Shown here piece by piece: positions 32,998 through 42,307 of a stretch of DNA of 64,000 nucleotides. The stretch covers positions 744,001-808,000 of the forward strand of contig JANPZY010000001.1 of the NCBI GenBank assembly GCA_024707325.1. The letters run 5' to 3'. The notes below the pieces were generated by a model that ran no database searches, was not told where the DNA came from, and was given only the letters and a program-made list of their open reading frames with translations. The stretch's first letter is position 1. Each line of letters starts with the position of its first letter. The stretch comes from Opitutus sp. GTDB lineage: Bacteria > Verrucomicrobiota > Verrucomicrobiia > Opitutales > Opitutaceae. A program made the translations under genes and the position numbers.

Positions 32998-33981
32998 ATG
33001 AATACTCCCATTCGCGTCGCAGTGACCGGAGCGGCCGGTCAAATTGGTTATGCCCTCCTCTTCCGCATCGCGTCCGGCGCGATGTTCGGTCCCGAGCAGC
33101 CCGTCATTCTCCAGCTCATCGAAGCTCCCTTCGAGAAGGCGATGAAGGCCCTCGAGGGCGTCGCGATGGAGCTCGACGACTGCGCCTTCCCGCTGCTGAA
33201 GGGCATCATTACCACCGACAAACCCGAAGTCGGCTTCAAGGACGCCAACTGGTGCCTCCTCATCGGCGCCAAGCCGCGCGGTCCGGGCATGGAGCGCGCC
33301 GATCTCCTCAAGGACAACGGCAAGATCTTCATCTCGCAGGGCGAAATCATCGACTCCGTCGCCGCCGATGACGCGCGCGTTGCCGTGGTGGGCAATCCCG
33401 CCAACACGAACTGCATGATCGCCGCCAGCCGCGCCAAGCGCCTGCCCGCCGATCGTTTCACCGCGATGGTCCGCCTCGACCAGAACCGCGCGCAATCGCT
33501 GCTCGCGAAGAAGGCCGGCGTCGATCTCACCACGATCCGCAATCTCTTCATCTACGGTAACCACAGCCCGACCATGTTCCCCGCGTTCGCGCACGCCACC
33601 ATCGGCGGCAAGCTCGCGACGGACATCGTTACCGACAGCGCGTGGTTGCAGGGACCGTTCTGCGAAACCGTTGGCAAGCGCGGCGCCGCCATCATCGCCG
33701 CCCGCGGCGCGTCCTCGGCTGCTTCCGCCGCCAACGCGCTCGTCGATCACGTGCGCGATCTCATGACGCCCGGCACCGTTCACTCCGTGGCCGTGAAATC
33801 CAACGGCGCCTACGGCTTCGATCCCAATGTCTGGGCCGGCCTCCCGGTTCGCACGACCATCCCGGGCTCCTACGAAATCATCCAGGGCTTCACGATGGAC
33901 GACTTCGCGAAGTCGAAGATCGCCGCGACGAACAAGGAGCTCGTCGACGAGCGTTCCTTTGTCGCCGAGATGATCGCCTAA
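32998..33981 (+). CDS. mdh: Malate dehydrogenase
   Basis: A 327-residue NAD-dependent enzyme of the TCA cycle, of the cytosolic/MDH group 2 type. The NAD loop is [35 protein letters not shown] carries the mobile-loop Arg residues, [13 protein letters not shown] the substrate region, and [14 protein letters not shown] the catalytic His. [17 protein letters not shown] is near the C-terminus. It is monocistronic, followed by a strong terminator. Confidence 0.95.
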   Translation: MNTPIRVAVTGAAGQIGYALLFRIASGAMFGPEQPVILQLIEAPFEKAMKALEGVAMELDDCAFPLLKGIITTDKPEVGFKDANWCLLIGAKPRGPGMERADLLKDNGKIFISQGEIIDSVAADDARVAVVGNPANTNCMIAASRAKRLPADRFTAMVRLDQNRAQSLLAKKAGVDLTTIRNLFIYGNHSPTMFPAFAHATIGGKLATDIVTDSAWLQGPFCETVGKRGAAIIAARGASSAASAANALVDHVRDLMTPGTVHSVAVKSNGAYGFDPNVWAGLPVRTTIPGSYEIIQGFTMDDFAKSKIAATNKELVDERSFVAEMIA

Positions 33982-34011
33982 GTTCGTCGTTCGACAGCTC
34001 GTTTACTCTTC

Positions 34012-34042
34012 AAGCGGCGCCTGCGGGCGCCGCTTTTTTTTG
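34012..34042 (+). terminator. Terminator after mdh
   Basis: AAGCGGCGCC at 34012-34021 pairs with GGCGCCGCTT at 34026-34035, followed by a run of T to 34042. Confidence 0.92.
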
Positions 34043-34055
34043 CGCGCACTCAGCG

Positions 34056-34752
34056 CTATCCGATCAGCCCGGCGAGCGCTTTGCTGATGCCAAACGCCCC
34101 CCGCAGCGCGCCGAATCCCTCAATCAACTCCCGCGGCGAACCGCCCCGCGGAAACACCATTTCGAGCGACGCGCCACTGCAGCGCACGGCCGCATCGACG
34201 CCGGTGGCCCCGATCTCGCAATAGGCGCAATCCGACGGATACGTGACGCTCAGTCCCGCTTCGCCCTCGAGTGCTTCGATCGCATCGATCACCGCCTCGA
34301 CACGCGCGCCTTTGCGTAACGCGAAAGAGATCTCCGAAAAACGTCCGGCGAACACCGCGTCGAATCCTTCCTGCCGTGCCACGTCCACATCGTGCAAACC
34401 ACGCAGCGTGAGCGTCGTCGCATAGTGCGAAGGATCCTGCTCCTGCAGCTCGTAGAGCCACTCGACGGAAAAAATCCCGCGCGCTCAACACCGCCGTCGG
34501 ACTGGTCACGCTGAGGCTCAAATCCTTCCGCTTGTAGCTCATCGCGGTGCGCACCTGCTGAAACAGCGCCTCGGCTTCCTCGGCCAGTTCCGTCGCGCAG
34601 ATTTTCCCCAGGAACGCGTTGGTCGTGGCGTTGGCCGCATCGGGCATCGAGTGACGGCCTTTCTTGTAGCCCGACAGGTTTTTCACCGCGCCGCTTCCGC
34701 GACCGATGAAACTGATTTCCGCCACGATGCTGGAGGGGAGATCGCCCGTCAT
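34056..34752 (-). pseudogene. Conserved-looking hypothetical protein, broken by one extra T
   Basis: The first frame encodes MTGDLPSSIVAEISFIGRGS, then ATELAEEAEALFQQVRTAMS and VTSPTAVLSARDF. After a six-T run at about 34470-34478 (minus strand) the frame must shift by one base to continue as SVEWLYELQEQDPSHYATTL, VDVARQEGFDAVFAGRFSEI and YPSDCAYCEIGATGVDAAVR. The combined product would be about 231 residues, mixed alpha/beta, without signal peptide. I do not recognise a family. Both halves have ordinary coding composition, which supports one gene damaged by an indel or by a base-calling error. Confidence 0.6.
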
Positions 34753-34762
34753 GCGCCGCCAG

Positions 34763-34786
34763 CAAAACGCCCGCGTCGCTGCGGGC
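34763..34786 (-). terminator. Terminator of the small membrane protein gene
   Basis: GCCCGC at 34769-34774 pairs with GCGGGC at 34781-34786. On the minus strand it is followed by GTTTTGC, a short T tract. Confidence 0.55.
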
Positions 34787-34801
34787 GATGCAAAATAAAA
34801 C

Positions 34802-35092
34802 TCAGGCCGCCGAGCGGCTCGTGCGCTTGATCAGCGCGATCACGCCGACGATCAGCAGCACCGGAATCCACACGGGAGCGAGCGCCGCCAGCAACACGAG
34901 CGCCACAAGCAGGAGCGCACCGATCACCGACAGTCCGACCCCCGCGACCGCCGCCAAGCCGCTCGCGAGCAGCGCGCCAGCGGCGAGGAGCGCCAGGATA
35001 CCGAGCACGACCGGCACGAAGAGAACCGGGAGTAGTTTCATGAGCAGCAGAACCGCTACGATCAGGAGCGCGATTTTCAGGAAGGTCTTCAT
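34802..35092 (-). CDS. Small hydrophobic membrane protein
   Basis: A 96-residue protein that is almost entirely membrane-embedded: MKTFLKIALLIVAVLLLMKL, PVLFVPVVLGILALLAAGAL, VIGALLLVALVLLAALAPVW and IPVLLIVGVIALIKRTSRSA. Three to four helices are separated by glycine-rich turns, with a basic C-terminal tail. I recognise no family. The ATG at 35092 is the only sensible start, because the frame upstream lies antisense to the Nudix gene. Confidence 0.65.
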   Translation of the reverse strand: MKTFLKIALLIVAVLLLMKLLPVLFVPVVLGILALLAAGALLASGLAAVAGVGLSVIGALLLVALVLLAALAPVWIPVLLIVGVIALIKRTSRSAA

Positions 35093-35188
35093 GCCTAAAC
35101 AACCCGCGACGTTGCGAAAAGTTGCAGCGCTCATGCACGAAAACCGCAATCCGCTTTCCTCCTCATCTGGTTCGGCTTCAGTTCCCTC

Positions 35189-35602
35189 GTGTCTTCCTCC
35201 GCGGTCATTCCTGTGGTCTGCGCCATCATCCGTCAGCCCGACGGCTGTGTTCTTCTCGCGCAACGGCCGCCCGAAAAACACCTCGCGCTCCAATGGGAGT
35301 TCCCCGGCGGCAAGATTGAGCCCGGCGAATCCGCCGCGAGCGCACTCCACCGCGAAATCCGCGAAGAACTCGGCTGCGAACTCGTCCTGCTTCGCGATCT
35401 CGGCGAGTTTCCGCACGACTATGGCGCCCGCCGGATCTCGATGCGCGCGTTTGTCTGCGAACTCTCGCCCGGCAGCCCGCCGCCCGTCCCGCGCGAGCAC
35501 GTCGCCATGCAATGGATACAGCCCGCCGACGCGTCGTCGCTCGACCTCGCCGCCGCAGACCTGCCGATCCTCGCCAAGCTCCGGGAACCCGACGCGGTCT
35601 AA
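35189..35602 (+). CDS. MutT/Nudix hydrolase (8-oxo-dGTP diphosphatase-like)
   Basis: A 137-residue Nudix enzyme. The Nudix box is GGKIEPGESAASALHREIRE followed by ELGC, matching GX5EX7REUXEEXGU. VVCAIIRQPDGCVLLAQRP and LALQWEFPGGK are MutT-like and favour sanitation of oxidised nucleotides. WIQPADASSLDLAAADLPIL is the usual C-terminal helix. It starts at GTG 35189. Confidence 0.9.
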   Translation: MSSSAVIPVVCAIIRQPDGCVLLAQRPPEKHLALQWEFPGGKIEPGESAASALHREIREELGCELVLLRDLGEFPHDYGARRISMRAFVCELSPGSPPPVPREHVAMQWIQPADASSLDLAAADLPILAKLREPDAV

Positions 35603-35644
35603 ACCGCGTATGAACGTCCCAGCCTCACCTTCACCGCTCGCGTC

Positions 35645-36373
35645 ATGAAAACCGGAACTCTCATCGCAACGCTCGTGGTGCTGGTTGGAGCGAGCGGGAT
35701 TTTTCACGTGATTCAGCAATCCCGCGTGCGCTCGCTTGAGAGCGAACTCCGCAAGAGCGAGGAAGCGCGCATCCAGGCGTCGCACGAACTTCGCCTGCAC
35801 GAGTCACGCCTCGCCACCGACGCGCAGCACCGCGCCGCGGTCAACGAAACCGCCGAAGCCCGCCAACGCGGCTTGGACCAGCGCATCATCGAACTCGAGC
35901 GCGCCAACGCCCGGCTCGAAACCGAAAACCTCGCGCTCCAACGCAGCCTGCAAGTCGCAGAGCGGCGCCCCGCGCCCGCTGCGACGCCGACCGTTACTCG
36001 TCAACCGGTCGTGAAACGGGTCGAACCCACACCACCTCAAGTCTGGCAGCAGCCCGGTCCGCCGGTGCAGCTCATCCACTCCACTGCGCGCCGCCGTGCC
36101 GAGACGTATTGCGAGACGCAGCGCAAAGCCGGGAGCGGCAGCACGCTCGTCTTCGACACACGCGTCGACTTCATCGGCGAACCGCGGGAGGTGCCCGGCT
36201 GGACCGGTCGCTACGAAGTCGCCGGCGAAGTTTCCTTCAAATACTACGACTCGATCTGGGGCGGCTCCTTCAGCTCCGACCACCTATATTTCACCGCGCA
36301 GGTCGAGGTAAACGGCCGCGCGGCGAAGATCGTCGACTTCACGCCGCGCAGCACCGAGCCGCTCGGGTTCTGA
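35645..36373 (+). CDS. Membrane-anchored coiled-coil protein of unknown function
   Basis: A 242-residue protein. An uncleaved anchor (TLIATLVVLVGASGIFHVI) precedes a coiled coil over about residues 27-108 (RVRSLESELRKSEEARIQAS, RIIELERANARLETENLALQ). A proline-rich linker follows (PAPAATPTVTRQPVVKRVEP), and a compact C-terminal domain from about residue 145 includes STLVFDTRVDFIGEPREVPG and VSFKYYDSIWGGSFSSDHLY. The last part resembles a small beta-rich domain but I cannot name it. It starts 42 bases after the Nudix gene. Confidence 0.65.
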   Translation: MKTGTLIATLVVLVGASGIFHVIQQSRVRSLESELRKSEEARIQASHELRLHESRLATDAQHRAAVNETAEARQRGLDQRIIELERANARLETENLALQRSLQVAERRPAPAATPTVTRQPVVKRVEPTPPQVWQQPGPPVQLIHSTARRRAETYCETQRKAGSGSTLVFDTRVDFIGEPREVPGWTGRYEVAGEVSFKYYDSIWGGSFSSDHLYFTAQVEVNGRAAKIVDFTPRSTEPLGF

Positions 36374-36400
36374 CGCGCGCGCCGCAGAAAAACGCGAACG

Positions 36401-37744
36401 CTAGATCAGCGAGTTCGTGCGGATCACGTCCGCATACCATTTCGCGCTGAGCTTCGGCGTGCGACGCTGCGTCGTGAAGTCGTTGTGCACGATTCCGAAG
36501 CGCCGGTCGTAGCCGTCCTCCCACTCGTAGTTGTCCATGAACGACCACAAAAAATAGCCCTTCACCGGCGCGCCGTCGCGCATCGCCGCGCGCAGTTCGC
36601 GCAGGTAGTTGCGCACGCACTCGCGGCGGTGCAGATCGAGCACCTCGCCGTTGGCGTCCATCTCCTCGTTGTAGCCCGCGCCGTGCTCGGTCACGTAGAT
36701 CGGCAGCGGCCCGTAGAGCTCCGTGAAAAACTTCGGCCCCCAATACAGCACCTGCGGCAGCAGGTAGAGCCACGAGCAATCCGAGCGCGGATAACTCGAC
36801 GGAAACGGCAGCCGCTCCGGAGCACCGCGTTTGCCCGCGCGCACGAAGTGGCCGGTGTAGATGTTGAAGCCGATGAAATCCGTCGGCGCCGAGATCAGCT
36901 TGAAATCGCCGCGCTGCACCTTCGGCGCCGCCGCGCCTGCCGCCTTGAGATACGCGCTCGCGTAGCGTCCGCGAAAAATCGCATCGAGCGTGCGGATGTT
37001 TTCCGAGACAAACGCGCGCTTCGCCGCCGCGATGTTTTCCGGTTTCAGATCGACCGGCACCGGCACGATTGCGTTGTCGGTCAGCCCCACCTGTGCGCCG
37101 CGTCCGCCGAACTCGCGCACCGCGCGCACGCCGTGACCGTGGCAAAGCAGCGCGTGGTGATACGTCTGGTTCACGACCGCTTCGCTCTCACGCGCGCCCG
37201 GCGCCTTCTGCCCGTTGCCGTAGCCGAGCTGCGTGAAACAGAAAATCTCGTTGAGCGTGATCCAGCGTTTCACGCGCGAGCCATACGCGCGCACGATCGT
37301 GTCGGCGTAGTTTGCAAACGCATCCACTACGCCGCGCACGCGCCAGCCACCGCGATCCTCGAGCGCTTGCGGCAAGTCCCAGTGAAACATCGTCACCCAC
37401 GGCGTAATGCCGTGCCGCTCGAGCGAGTCGAAAAGCCGGTGATAGAAATCGATGCCGCGTTGATTCACTTCGCCGTCGCCGTTCGGAAAAATCCGCGGCC
37501 ACGCGATCGACAACCGGTAGTTGCGAATGCCGAGCTGGCGCATGAGCGCGAAATCCTCGTCGAAGCGATGGTAGTGATCGCACGCGACATCGAGCGTGTC
37601 GCCGTTGTGCACGGCGCCGGGCTTGCGGCAAAACGTGTCCCACACGGACGGACCTTTGCCATCGGTGAAAGCCGCGCCCTCGATTTGAGCGGCAGCAGTG
37701 GCGACACCCCAGGTGAACTGGGACGGAAAACGAATCGGTTGCAT
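36401..37744 (-). CDS. GH1 beta-glucosidase
   Basis: A 447-residue retaining glycosidase without signal peptide. The N-terminal GH1 signature is FTWGVATAAAQIEGAAF. The acid/base Glu lies in RWITLNEIFCFTQLG, and the nucleophile Glu in PIYVTEHGAGYNEE, where the usual TENG reads TEHG. DNYEWEDGYDRRFGIVHNDF and RRTPKLSAKWYADVI close the barrel. It should cleave terminal beta-glucose or related residues from imported oligosaccharides. The ATG at 37744 begins MQPIRFPSQF; the longer frame adds an arginine/glycine-rich leader. Confidence 0.93.
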   Translation of the reverse strand: MQPIRFPSQFTWGVATAAAQIEGAAFTDGKGPSVWDTFCRKPGAVHNGDTLDVACDHYHRFDEDFALMRQLGIRNYRLSIAWPRIFPNGDGEVNQRGIDFYHRLFDSLERHGITPWVTMFHWDLPQALEDRGGWRVRGVVDAFANYADTIVRAYGSRVKRWITLNEIFCFTQLGYGNGQKAPGARESEAVVNQTYHHALLCHGHGVRAVREFGGRGAQVGLTDNAIVPVPVDLKPENIAAAKRAFVSENIRTLDAIFRGRYASAYLKAAGAAAPKVQRGDFKLISAPTDFIGFNIYTGHFVRAGKRGAPERLPFPSSYPRSDCSWLYLLPQVLYWGPKFFTELYGPLPIYVTEHGAGYNEEMDANGEVLDLHRRECVRNYLRELRAAMRDGAPVKGYFLWSFMDNYEWEDGYDRRFGIVHNDFTTQRRTPKLSAKWYADVIRTNSLI

Positions 37745-38012
37745 GCTTGGGGAGATGGGAAACTGAGGCGCCGCAAATCGCACAGCATCGACGCCTCGTG
37801 CAGCTTCTCCACCGAGCCCGGACGCACAATCAGCGCGGGACTCTATCGATTGTGTGCCTCCGCCGCCCCGCCTCCTCTCACGCCTCGACCTTTCAAACTT
37901 CCCATCCGCACCGGATCGAATGTTCGTAATACGGTTCAAATAAATACCGCTATCCCGGGCATTTAGTTAAAAATTGCCTGTTTCAGAACCCGCACGATTT
38001 ACGCCTGAAATA
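37745..38012. other. Gap upstream of the GH1 gene
   Basis: 268 bases without a gene. It becomes A/T-richer between about 37910 and 37985, as expected for a promoter of the minus-strand GH1 gene. ATCGAT near 37846 lies in a weak dyad. No clear LacI-type operator was seen. Confidence 0.45.
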
Positions 38013-38188
38013 GGCGTGGCTCGAATCAACGCGGACTTTGTCCCGACGCAGTGCGCACCTCGGCACGACGTGGTTCAAACCTTGGCTCGACCGTGTCCGC
38101 ACCTTGTCACGACTTGGTGCGCACTTTGCCTCGACCCTGTCCGCACTCGAGCGCGACTCGGTGCGGACTGTGGCTCGAATCGGTTTTC
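38013..38188 (-). repeat. 11-bp phased repeat array, copy 5 (16 units)
   Basis: Read on the minus strand, units include GCGGACACGGT, CGAGCCAAGGT and CGCACCAAGTC in the same register as other copies. On the plus strand they appear as ACCTTGGCTCG, ACCGTGTCCGC, ACCTTGTCACG and ACTTGGTGCGC. It abuts the stop codon (38189) of the minus-strand permease gene and runs in that gene's sense. Confidence 0.9.
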
Positions 38189-39883
38189 TTAGAAAGCCTG
38201 CGAGGCGCCGAACGCCAACACGGCCACGCTGACCGCCGCGCAGATCGCGGTGGCGATCTTCGCACCGCGGGCATTGCGGCGATAAACGGTTTCGCCCGCG
38301 GCCTCGGCTTCGCGATTCGCCTGAGCGGCGAGCGAGAAGGTTTTCCACGTAAGAAACGCCTTCAGCGCCGCGCTGCCGCAGAGGAGCACGAAGGGCAGCA
38401 TCGCTTCGCATTCCGCGCGGCCCTGGAGCATACCAAGGATTTTCGCGTCGAGGAGAAGCAGCGTGAGGATATTGAGCATCGCGTAGATCGACGCGCGACC
38501 GGCGACAAGTTGCACCGTGCGCTCATGCGCTGCGAGCACCGAAGGATCGTCGGCGGTGACGACGTTGTGCTCCTCGGAGTCAGCGTGGCGCGCGTCTTCC
38601 TGCGGGAACGGTGCCTTGAACGCGACCCACACGGAGGGCACCGACGCAAACATGACGACGATGAAGAACGGTGCGAAGCCGAGCCACTCGGCGAGCGGGC
38701 CCGAGATCATCGTGGTCGGCGCGAGCACGAAGTTCATCAGCGCAGTCGCGAACGCGTAGTGCGTCATCGTGCAGCGCCCGGGCGCGAGCTGCTGCATCAT
38801 GTAAACCATGTTGCCGATGAAACCGAAGCCGTAGCCAAACTTCTCGATGCTCACGAGCGTCGCGATCGTCGCGTAGCTCAGCCCGTGGCCCTCAGCGGCG
38901 AAGTGACTGAGATAAACAAACGTGAGATGCGGGACGTTGAGGCAGAGGCCGAGGATCGGGAGCGCGCGCTTGAGTCCGATTTTGCCGAGGAAAAGTCCGC
39001 CGAGCACACCGCCGAGAATGTTGGCGAGCGTGCCCCACACGGCGTCGATGTTGGCCACTTGTCCGACCGTGAGACCGAGGCCGCCGGACTCGGTGGACGA
39101 CTGCATGAAGAGTTTTCCCTCCACGAGCAGCAGGCCCTCGCCGAGCCGGTAGAGAAACACGAACGCGATCATGCCCCAGAACGCGCGCTTGTGGAAAAAC
39201 GTGGTCGCAGTGCCGAGAAAATCGCGGATGACGGCGCGACCGTTTTCGGGGCGATTGGCCACGCTGCCGGTCGGCATTGCCCAGAGGTGATACACGGCGA
39301 AGAACGCCATGAGCACGGCAGCGGTGATCCAGACCGCCATCCACATTTTCACCGTGGTCCAGCCCTGCGAGTTCGCGAGCGCCTCCATGCCGCTGATGAG
39401 GAGGCCGGTGGCGACGACTTTGCCGAGATTCCAGAACATGCTCTGGAAACCGGCCGCGCTCGCCTGCGCTTTTTTCGAAAGTGCGGTGAGGTAAACGCCG
39501 TCGCCGCAGATGTCCTGCGTGGACGACGCAAACGCCGCCACCCACAGCAGCGCGATGCTGATCTGGAAAAACCCCGGCAACGGCAGCGACATCGCAATGC
39601 CGGCGAAGAGCACCGCGATGAGCAGCTCCATCGCGATCACGAAGAATTTCTTCGTGCGATACATGTCGAGGAACGCCGCCCAGAGCGGTTTCAACGACCA
39701 CGCGATGATGATGCTGCCGAGGGCGACGGTGTTCTGGCTGTCGCTCACGCCGAGCGATTTGAACATCGTGGAGGCCGTGCCGTTGATCACGTTGAACGGA
39801 ATGCCCATCGCGAAGTAGAGCGACGGCACCCAGAAGACGGCGTGGCGGACGAGCCCGCGCGTGGAGGAAGCGGTTGAACTCAT
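38189..39883 (-). CDS. AmpG-like MFS permease
   Basis: A 564-residue polytopic protein with 12-14 membrane segments. GLVRHAVFWVPSLYFAMGIP and FNVINGTASTMFKSLGVSDS at the N-terminus, FQSMFWNLGKVVATGLLISG, and PFFIVVMFASVPSVWVAFKA place it in the MFS near AmpG/PAT-type muropeptide and sugar transporters. A hydrophilic insertion lies around residues 430-470 (PFPQEDARHADSEEHNVVTA). The substrate is unknown; muropeptides or disaccharides are possible. Its ATG overlaps the stop of the upstream DUF255 gene (ATGA), so the two form an operon. Array copy 5 follows directly. Confidence 0.85.
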   Translation of the reverse strand: MSSTASSTRGLVRHAVFWVPSLYFAMGIPFNVINGTASTMFKSLGVSDSQNTVALGSIIIAWSLKPLWAAFLDMYRTKKFFVIAMELLIAVLFAGIAMSLPLPGFFQISIALLWVAAFASSTQDICGDGVYLTALSKKAQASAAGFQSMFWNLGKVVATGLLISGMEALANSQGWTTVKMWMAVWITAAVLMAFFAVYHLWAMPTGSVANRPENGRAVIRDFLGTATTFFHKRAFWGMIAFVFLYRLGEGLLLVEGKLFMQSSTESGGLGLTVGQVANIDAVWGTLANILGGVLGGLFLGKIGLKRALPILGLCLNVPHLTFVYLSHFAAEGHGLSYATIATLVSIEKFGYGFGFIGNMVYMMQQLAPGRCTMTHYAFATALMNFVLAPTTMISGPLAEWLGFAPFFIVVMFASVPSVWVAFKAPFPQEDARHADSEEHNVVTADDPSVLAAHERTVQLVAGRASIYAMLNILTLLLLDAKILGMLQGRAECEAMLPFVLLCGSAALKAFLTWKTFSLAAQANREAEAAGETVYRRNARGAKIATAICAAVSVAVLAFGASQAF

Positions 39884-41658
39884 GGGGTCAAAGAAAGGAG
39901 CACGTCGCCCGCGACCGGCACACTGGGATCGGCGAGCAAGGAGACCTGGCCGCGGCGCAGCGCCTCCGCGGTTTCGCCGGAGACGCCCGCGAGCAGCGCA
40001 AGCGATTCAGCAAGGAGCGGCTCGCCGACCGCAGGCGCGCGCAGAAAGACGCCGGGGCGAAGTTTCTCGGGCGAGGCGTAGAAGCGTCCGTGGTCGCGAT
40101 CGAGATACGTCGCCGTTAGGTGCGCAAGCAAGCCATCGGCCATCGCTGCTGCTTTCGCGTCGCGCGAAACACGCGACCACTCGCGGAAGCCGAGCGCGAC
40201 CGCCGCGTAATCGACCGGCGACGCGATCGCGGAAGAACCAGCCCAGCGGCGAAGTTCGCCGGAGGGCAGCAGAATCTCTTTTTGAAGGAACGCGTGGAGC
40301 CGACGCGCGGCGTCGCGATAGCGCGGCTCGTCGAGTTGCTCGCCCGCACGAGCGAGCGTCGCCAACAACACACCTTGCGCACCCGCAGTCGCGGGACCGC
40401 CGGCTGGCAGCGCGGCGCGCTGCAGGCGGAGCTTCAGGAGTTTCGCCGCACTGGCTTGGAGCGCCGGCGAGGTCGGCCATGCGGCGCGGAGGATGTTGCG
40501 GCCTTTGAGAGCGGCACCGGGATCATTTTCTTCGGAAATATTGCCCGCCGCCTCGACACCGTGCGCCGTGCGAAACGCCGCAGCGTCGGAACCGAGCGAG
40601 GTGTCGATTTCCTGCGCGGTCCAAAGGAAGTAACCGGCGTGAGCTTCGCCAGTCCCATCCTGCGCCGCGAGAAATCCGCCGTTTTCCGCCGCCAGAAAGT
40701 TGAGCGTGAAATCGAGCGCTCCGCGCGCGGGCTCCGCGTAGGTGGCGTCGCCGGTCGCACGCGCCGCATCGAGATACGCGAGCGCGAGGCGCGCCTGGTC
40801 GATCAGCGTTTTCTGAAAAGTCGGCAAGTGCCAGCGCGCGTCCACGGTGTTGCGGAAGAAACCGCCATCGAGCGGATCGCGCAGCGCGGAACGAGCCATG
40901 GCGCGCAGCGACGCGAGCGCAGGCGCATCGGAACTCGCGTCGCGCCGCAACAGCGCACGAAGCAGTTCGGCATCGGGCGTGCGCGGCGTCTCGCCAAACG
41001 CCGCCGTCTCGGGATCGAAGCTCGCGAGCACACCCTCGATCGCGCCCGACAGTGCTTCGGCCGCGTCGCCGGCTTCGGGTTCGTCGCCGAAACTCGCGAG
41101 CTCGAACGGACGCTCGAGCGACTCAATCGATTGAGCGGCCCGAGCGCGCGCGCCGGCCGGATCGCGCGTCCACGCATCGACGGCTTGTTGGGCGACTTTC
41201 AGGAAACCGGGTTTTCCCCACTCTTCCGTGGGCGGCAGATACGCGGCGCCTTCGAACGGCTGCATCTCGGGCGTGAACCACACGTGCGCCGGCCAGCCGG
41301 ACGCTTGTTTCTCGTTGTTGAGATAAAACTGGATCGCCGCCGCGAGGTCGGGCTGCTCGTCGCGATCGACGAAGATGGAAACGAAGTGCTGGTTGAGCAG
41401 CGCCGCCGCCTCTTCCTGCATGAACGTCTGCCGACTGGTGGCCCGACTGAGTTCGCTCAACTCGGAACCCACAAAAACATACACGGGACGACCGGCGGCG
41501 CGGGCTTCGGCGAGGACTTTTTCGTCCCAGTGATGCCATTTGATCGGGCTCGCACTTTGCTCGCGCACGAAGCGGGAGGACGACTCCGAGAGCGGGGCTG
41601 CGAAGGCAGACGCCACGGCCGCCACCATCGCGAGAATCGAACGAGTTAGGAACTTCAT
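39880..41658 (-). CDS. Exported DUF255 (YyaL-like) protein lacking the redox cysteines
   Basis: A 592-residue protein with a signal peptide (MKFLTRSILAMVAAVASAFA). The thioredoxin-like DUF255 domain (residues 25-170) has SPIKWHHWDEKVLAEARAAG, RPVYVFVGSELSELSRATSR, FVSIFVDRDEQPDL and SGWPAHVWFTPEMQPFEGAA. In usual members the segment after the second strand is CHWCHVM; here it is SELSELSRATS, with no Cys. The remainder is an (alpha/alpha)6 barrel resembling N-acylglucosamine epimerases. It is co-transcribed with the AmpG-like permease through an ATGA overlap. Export plus a permease partner suggests a periplasmic carbohydrate-related role, not thioredoxin chemistry. Confidence 0.85.
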   Translation of the reverse strand: MKFLTRSILAMVAAVASAFAAPLSESSSRFVREQSASPIKWHHWDEKVLAEARAAGRPVYVFVGSELSELSRATSRQTFMQEEAAALLNQHFVSIFVDRDEQPDLAAAIQFYLNNEKQASGWPAHVWFTPEMQPFEGAAYLPPTEEWGKPGFLKVAQQAVDAWTRDPAGARARAAQSIESLERPFELASFGDEPEAGDAAEALSGAIEGVLASFDPETAAFGETPRTPDAELLRALLRRDASSDAPALASLRAMARSALRDPLDGGFFRNTVDARWHLPTFQKTLIDQARLALAYLDAARATGDATYAEPARGALDFTLNFLAAENGGFLAAQDGTGEAHAGYFLWTAQEIDTSLGSDAAAFRTAHGVEAAGNISEENDPGAALKGRNILRAAWPTSPALQASAAKLLKLRLQRAALPAGGPATAGAQGVLLATLARAGEQLDEPRYRDAARRLHAFLQKEILLPSGELRRWAGSSAIASPVDYAAVALGFREWSRVSRDAKAAAMADGLLAHLTATYLDRDHGRFYASPEKLRPGVFLRAPAVGEPLLAESLALLAGVSGETAEALRRGQVSLLADPSVPVAGDVLLSLTP

Positions 41659-41731
41659 CGGGCTGGAAAGGGATTAGGCTTGGGCCGGAAGAACACGGCT
41701 CCGCCCGGGTCCGAAGCGCGAGGCTGGTGCA

Positions 41732-41744
41732 AACTCTAACGTTT
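41732..41744 (+). promoter_or_regulatory. Candidate LacI-family operator, left copy
   Basis: AACTCTAACGTTT has the central CG dyad (AACGTT) typical of LacI/GalR-type sites. It lies 74 bases upstream of the DUF255 start on the minus strand. Confidence 0.5.
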
Positions 41745-42079
41745 CAGTCGCTGCATTGCCCGAGACCACGAGTGTGGATGCATCGTTGGCGTCCCGTCCG
41801 CCCGACCGCGAGTCACTCGGGAACGCAGACAGGCCGCCGCAGCGCGAGAGAGCCGGCATTCGGGGAGAAAGCGTCTTCATGGGGCGGGGTGCGCGCCTCC
41901 GACAACGAGGGCGCACGACGTTCTGCCTGCTTTTCCGACCCGGGCCAGCGAATTCTCAAACGCCCTCAGCCAGAAGCAGAAAACCCAAATTCACGCGCGA
42001 GCGGACCTCTCCTCGGACTCCGCGCGGGTGCACCGCTCTTGCAAATCGCCCGCGACCAAGATCGCTCATGGATTGCACT

Positions 42080-42092
42080 AAACGTTAGAGTT
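42080..42092 (-). promoter_or_regulatory. Candidate LacI-family operator, right copy
   Basis: AAACGTTAGAGTT is the exact reverse complement of the left copy, extended outward as CACTAAACGTTAGAG. It lies 216 bases upstream of the first LacI gene. Confidence 0.5.
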
Positions 42093-42307
42093 GCGGTCTG
42101 TTTGCGACAGGGACTGGCGCGCTCAGCCTGTCCCTACCCCACACGACTTCGTCCACCCACGACGCGTCTTCCATGCCCGTTCCTCCCCCTCGCTCCCGGC
42201 CTGCGCTCACTCACCCAGACGTGCGCCGCGTCGTTTTCCGGCAAACCGACAATCCGTTCGGATGCGGAACTGAAGGGCGAACCCGCGTTCCGTTGCTCAC
42301 CCCATCC

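Larger units (their letters stand above)
41659..42307. other. 649-bp divergent control region upstream of DUF255 and LacI genes
   Basis: No believable gene. Two inverted 13-base sites (AACTCTAACGTTT at 41732-41744 and its exact complement at 42080-42092) bracket about 335 bases. Neither is close enough to a start codon to be a simple promoter operator for both genes, but they could support looping by the LacI-type regulator encoded at 42308. Confidence 0.5.
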
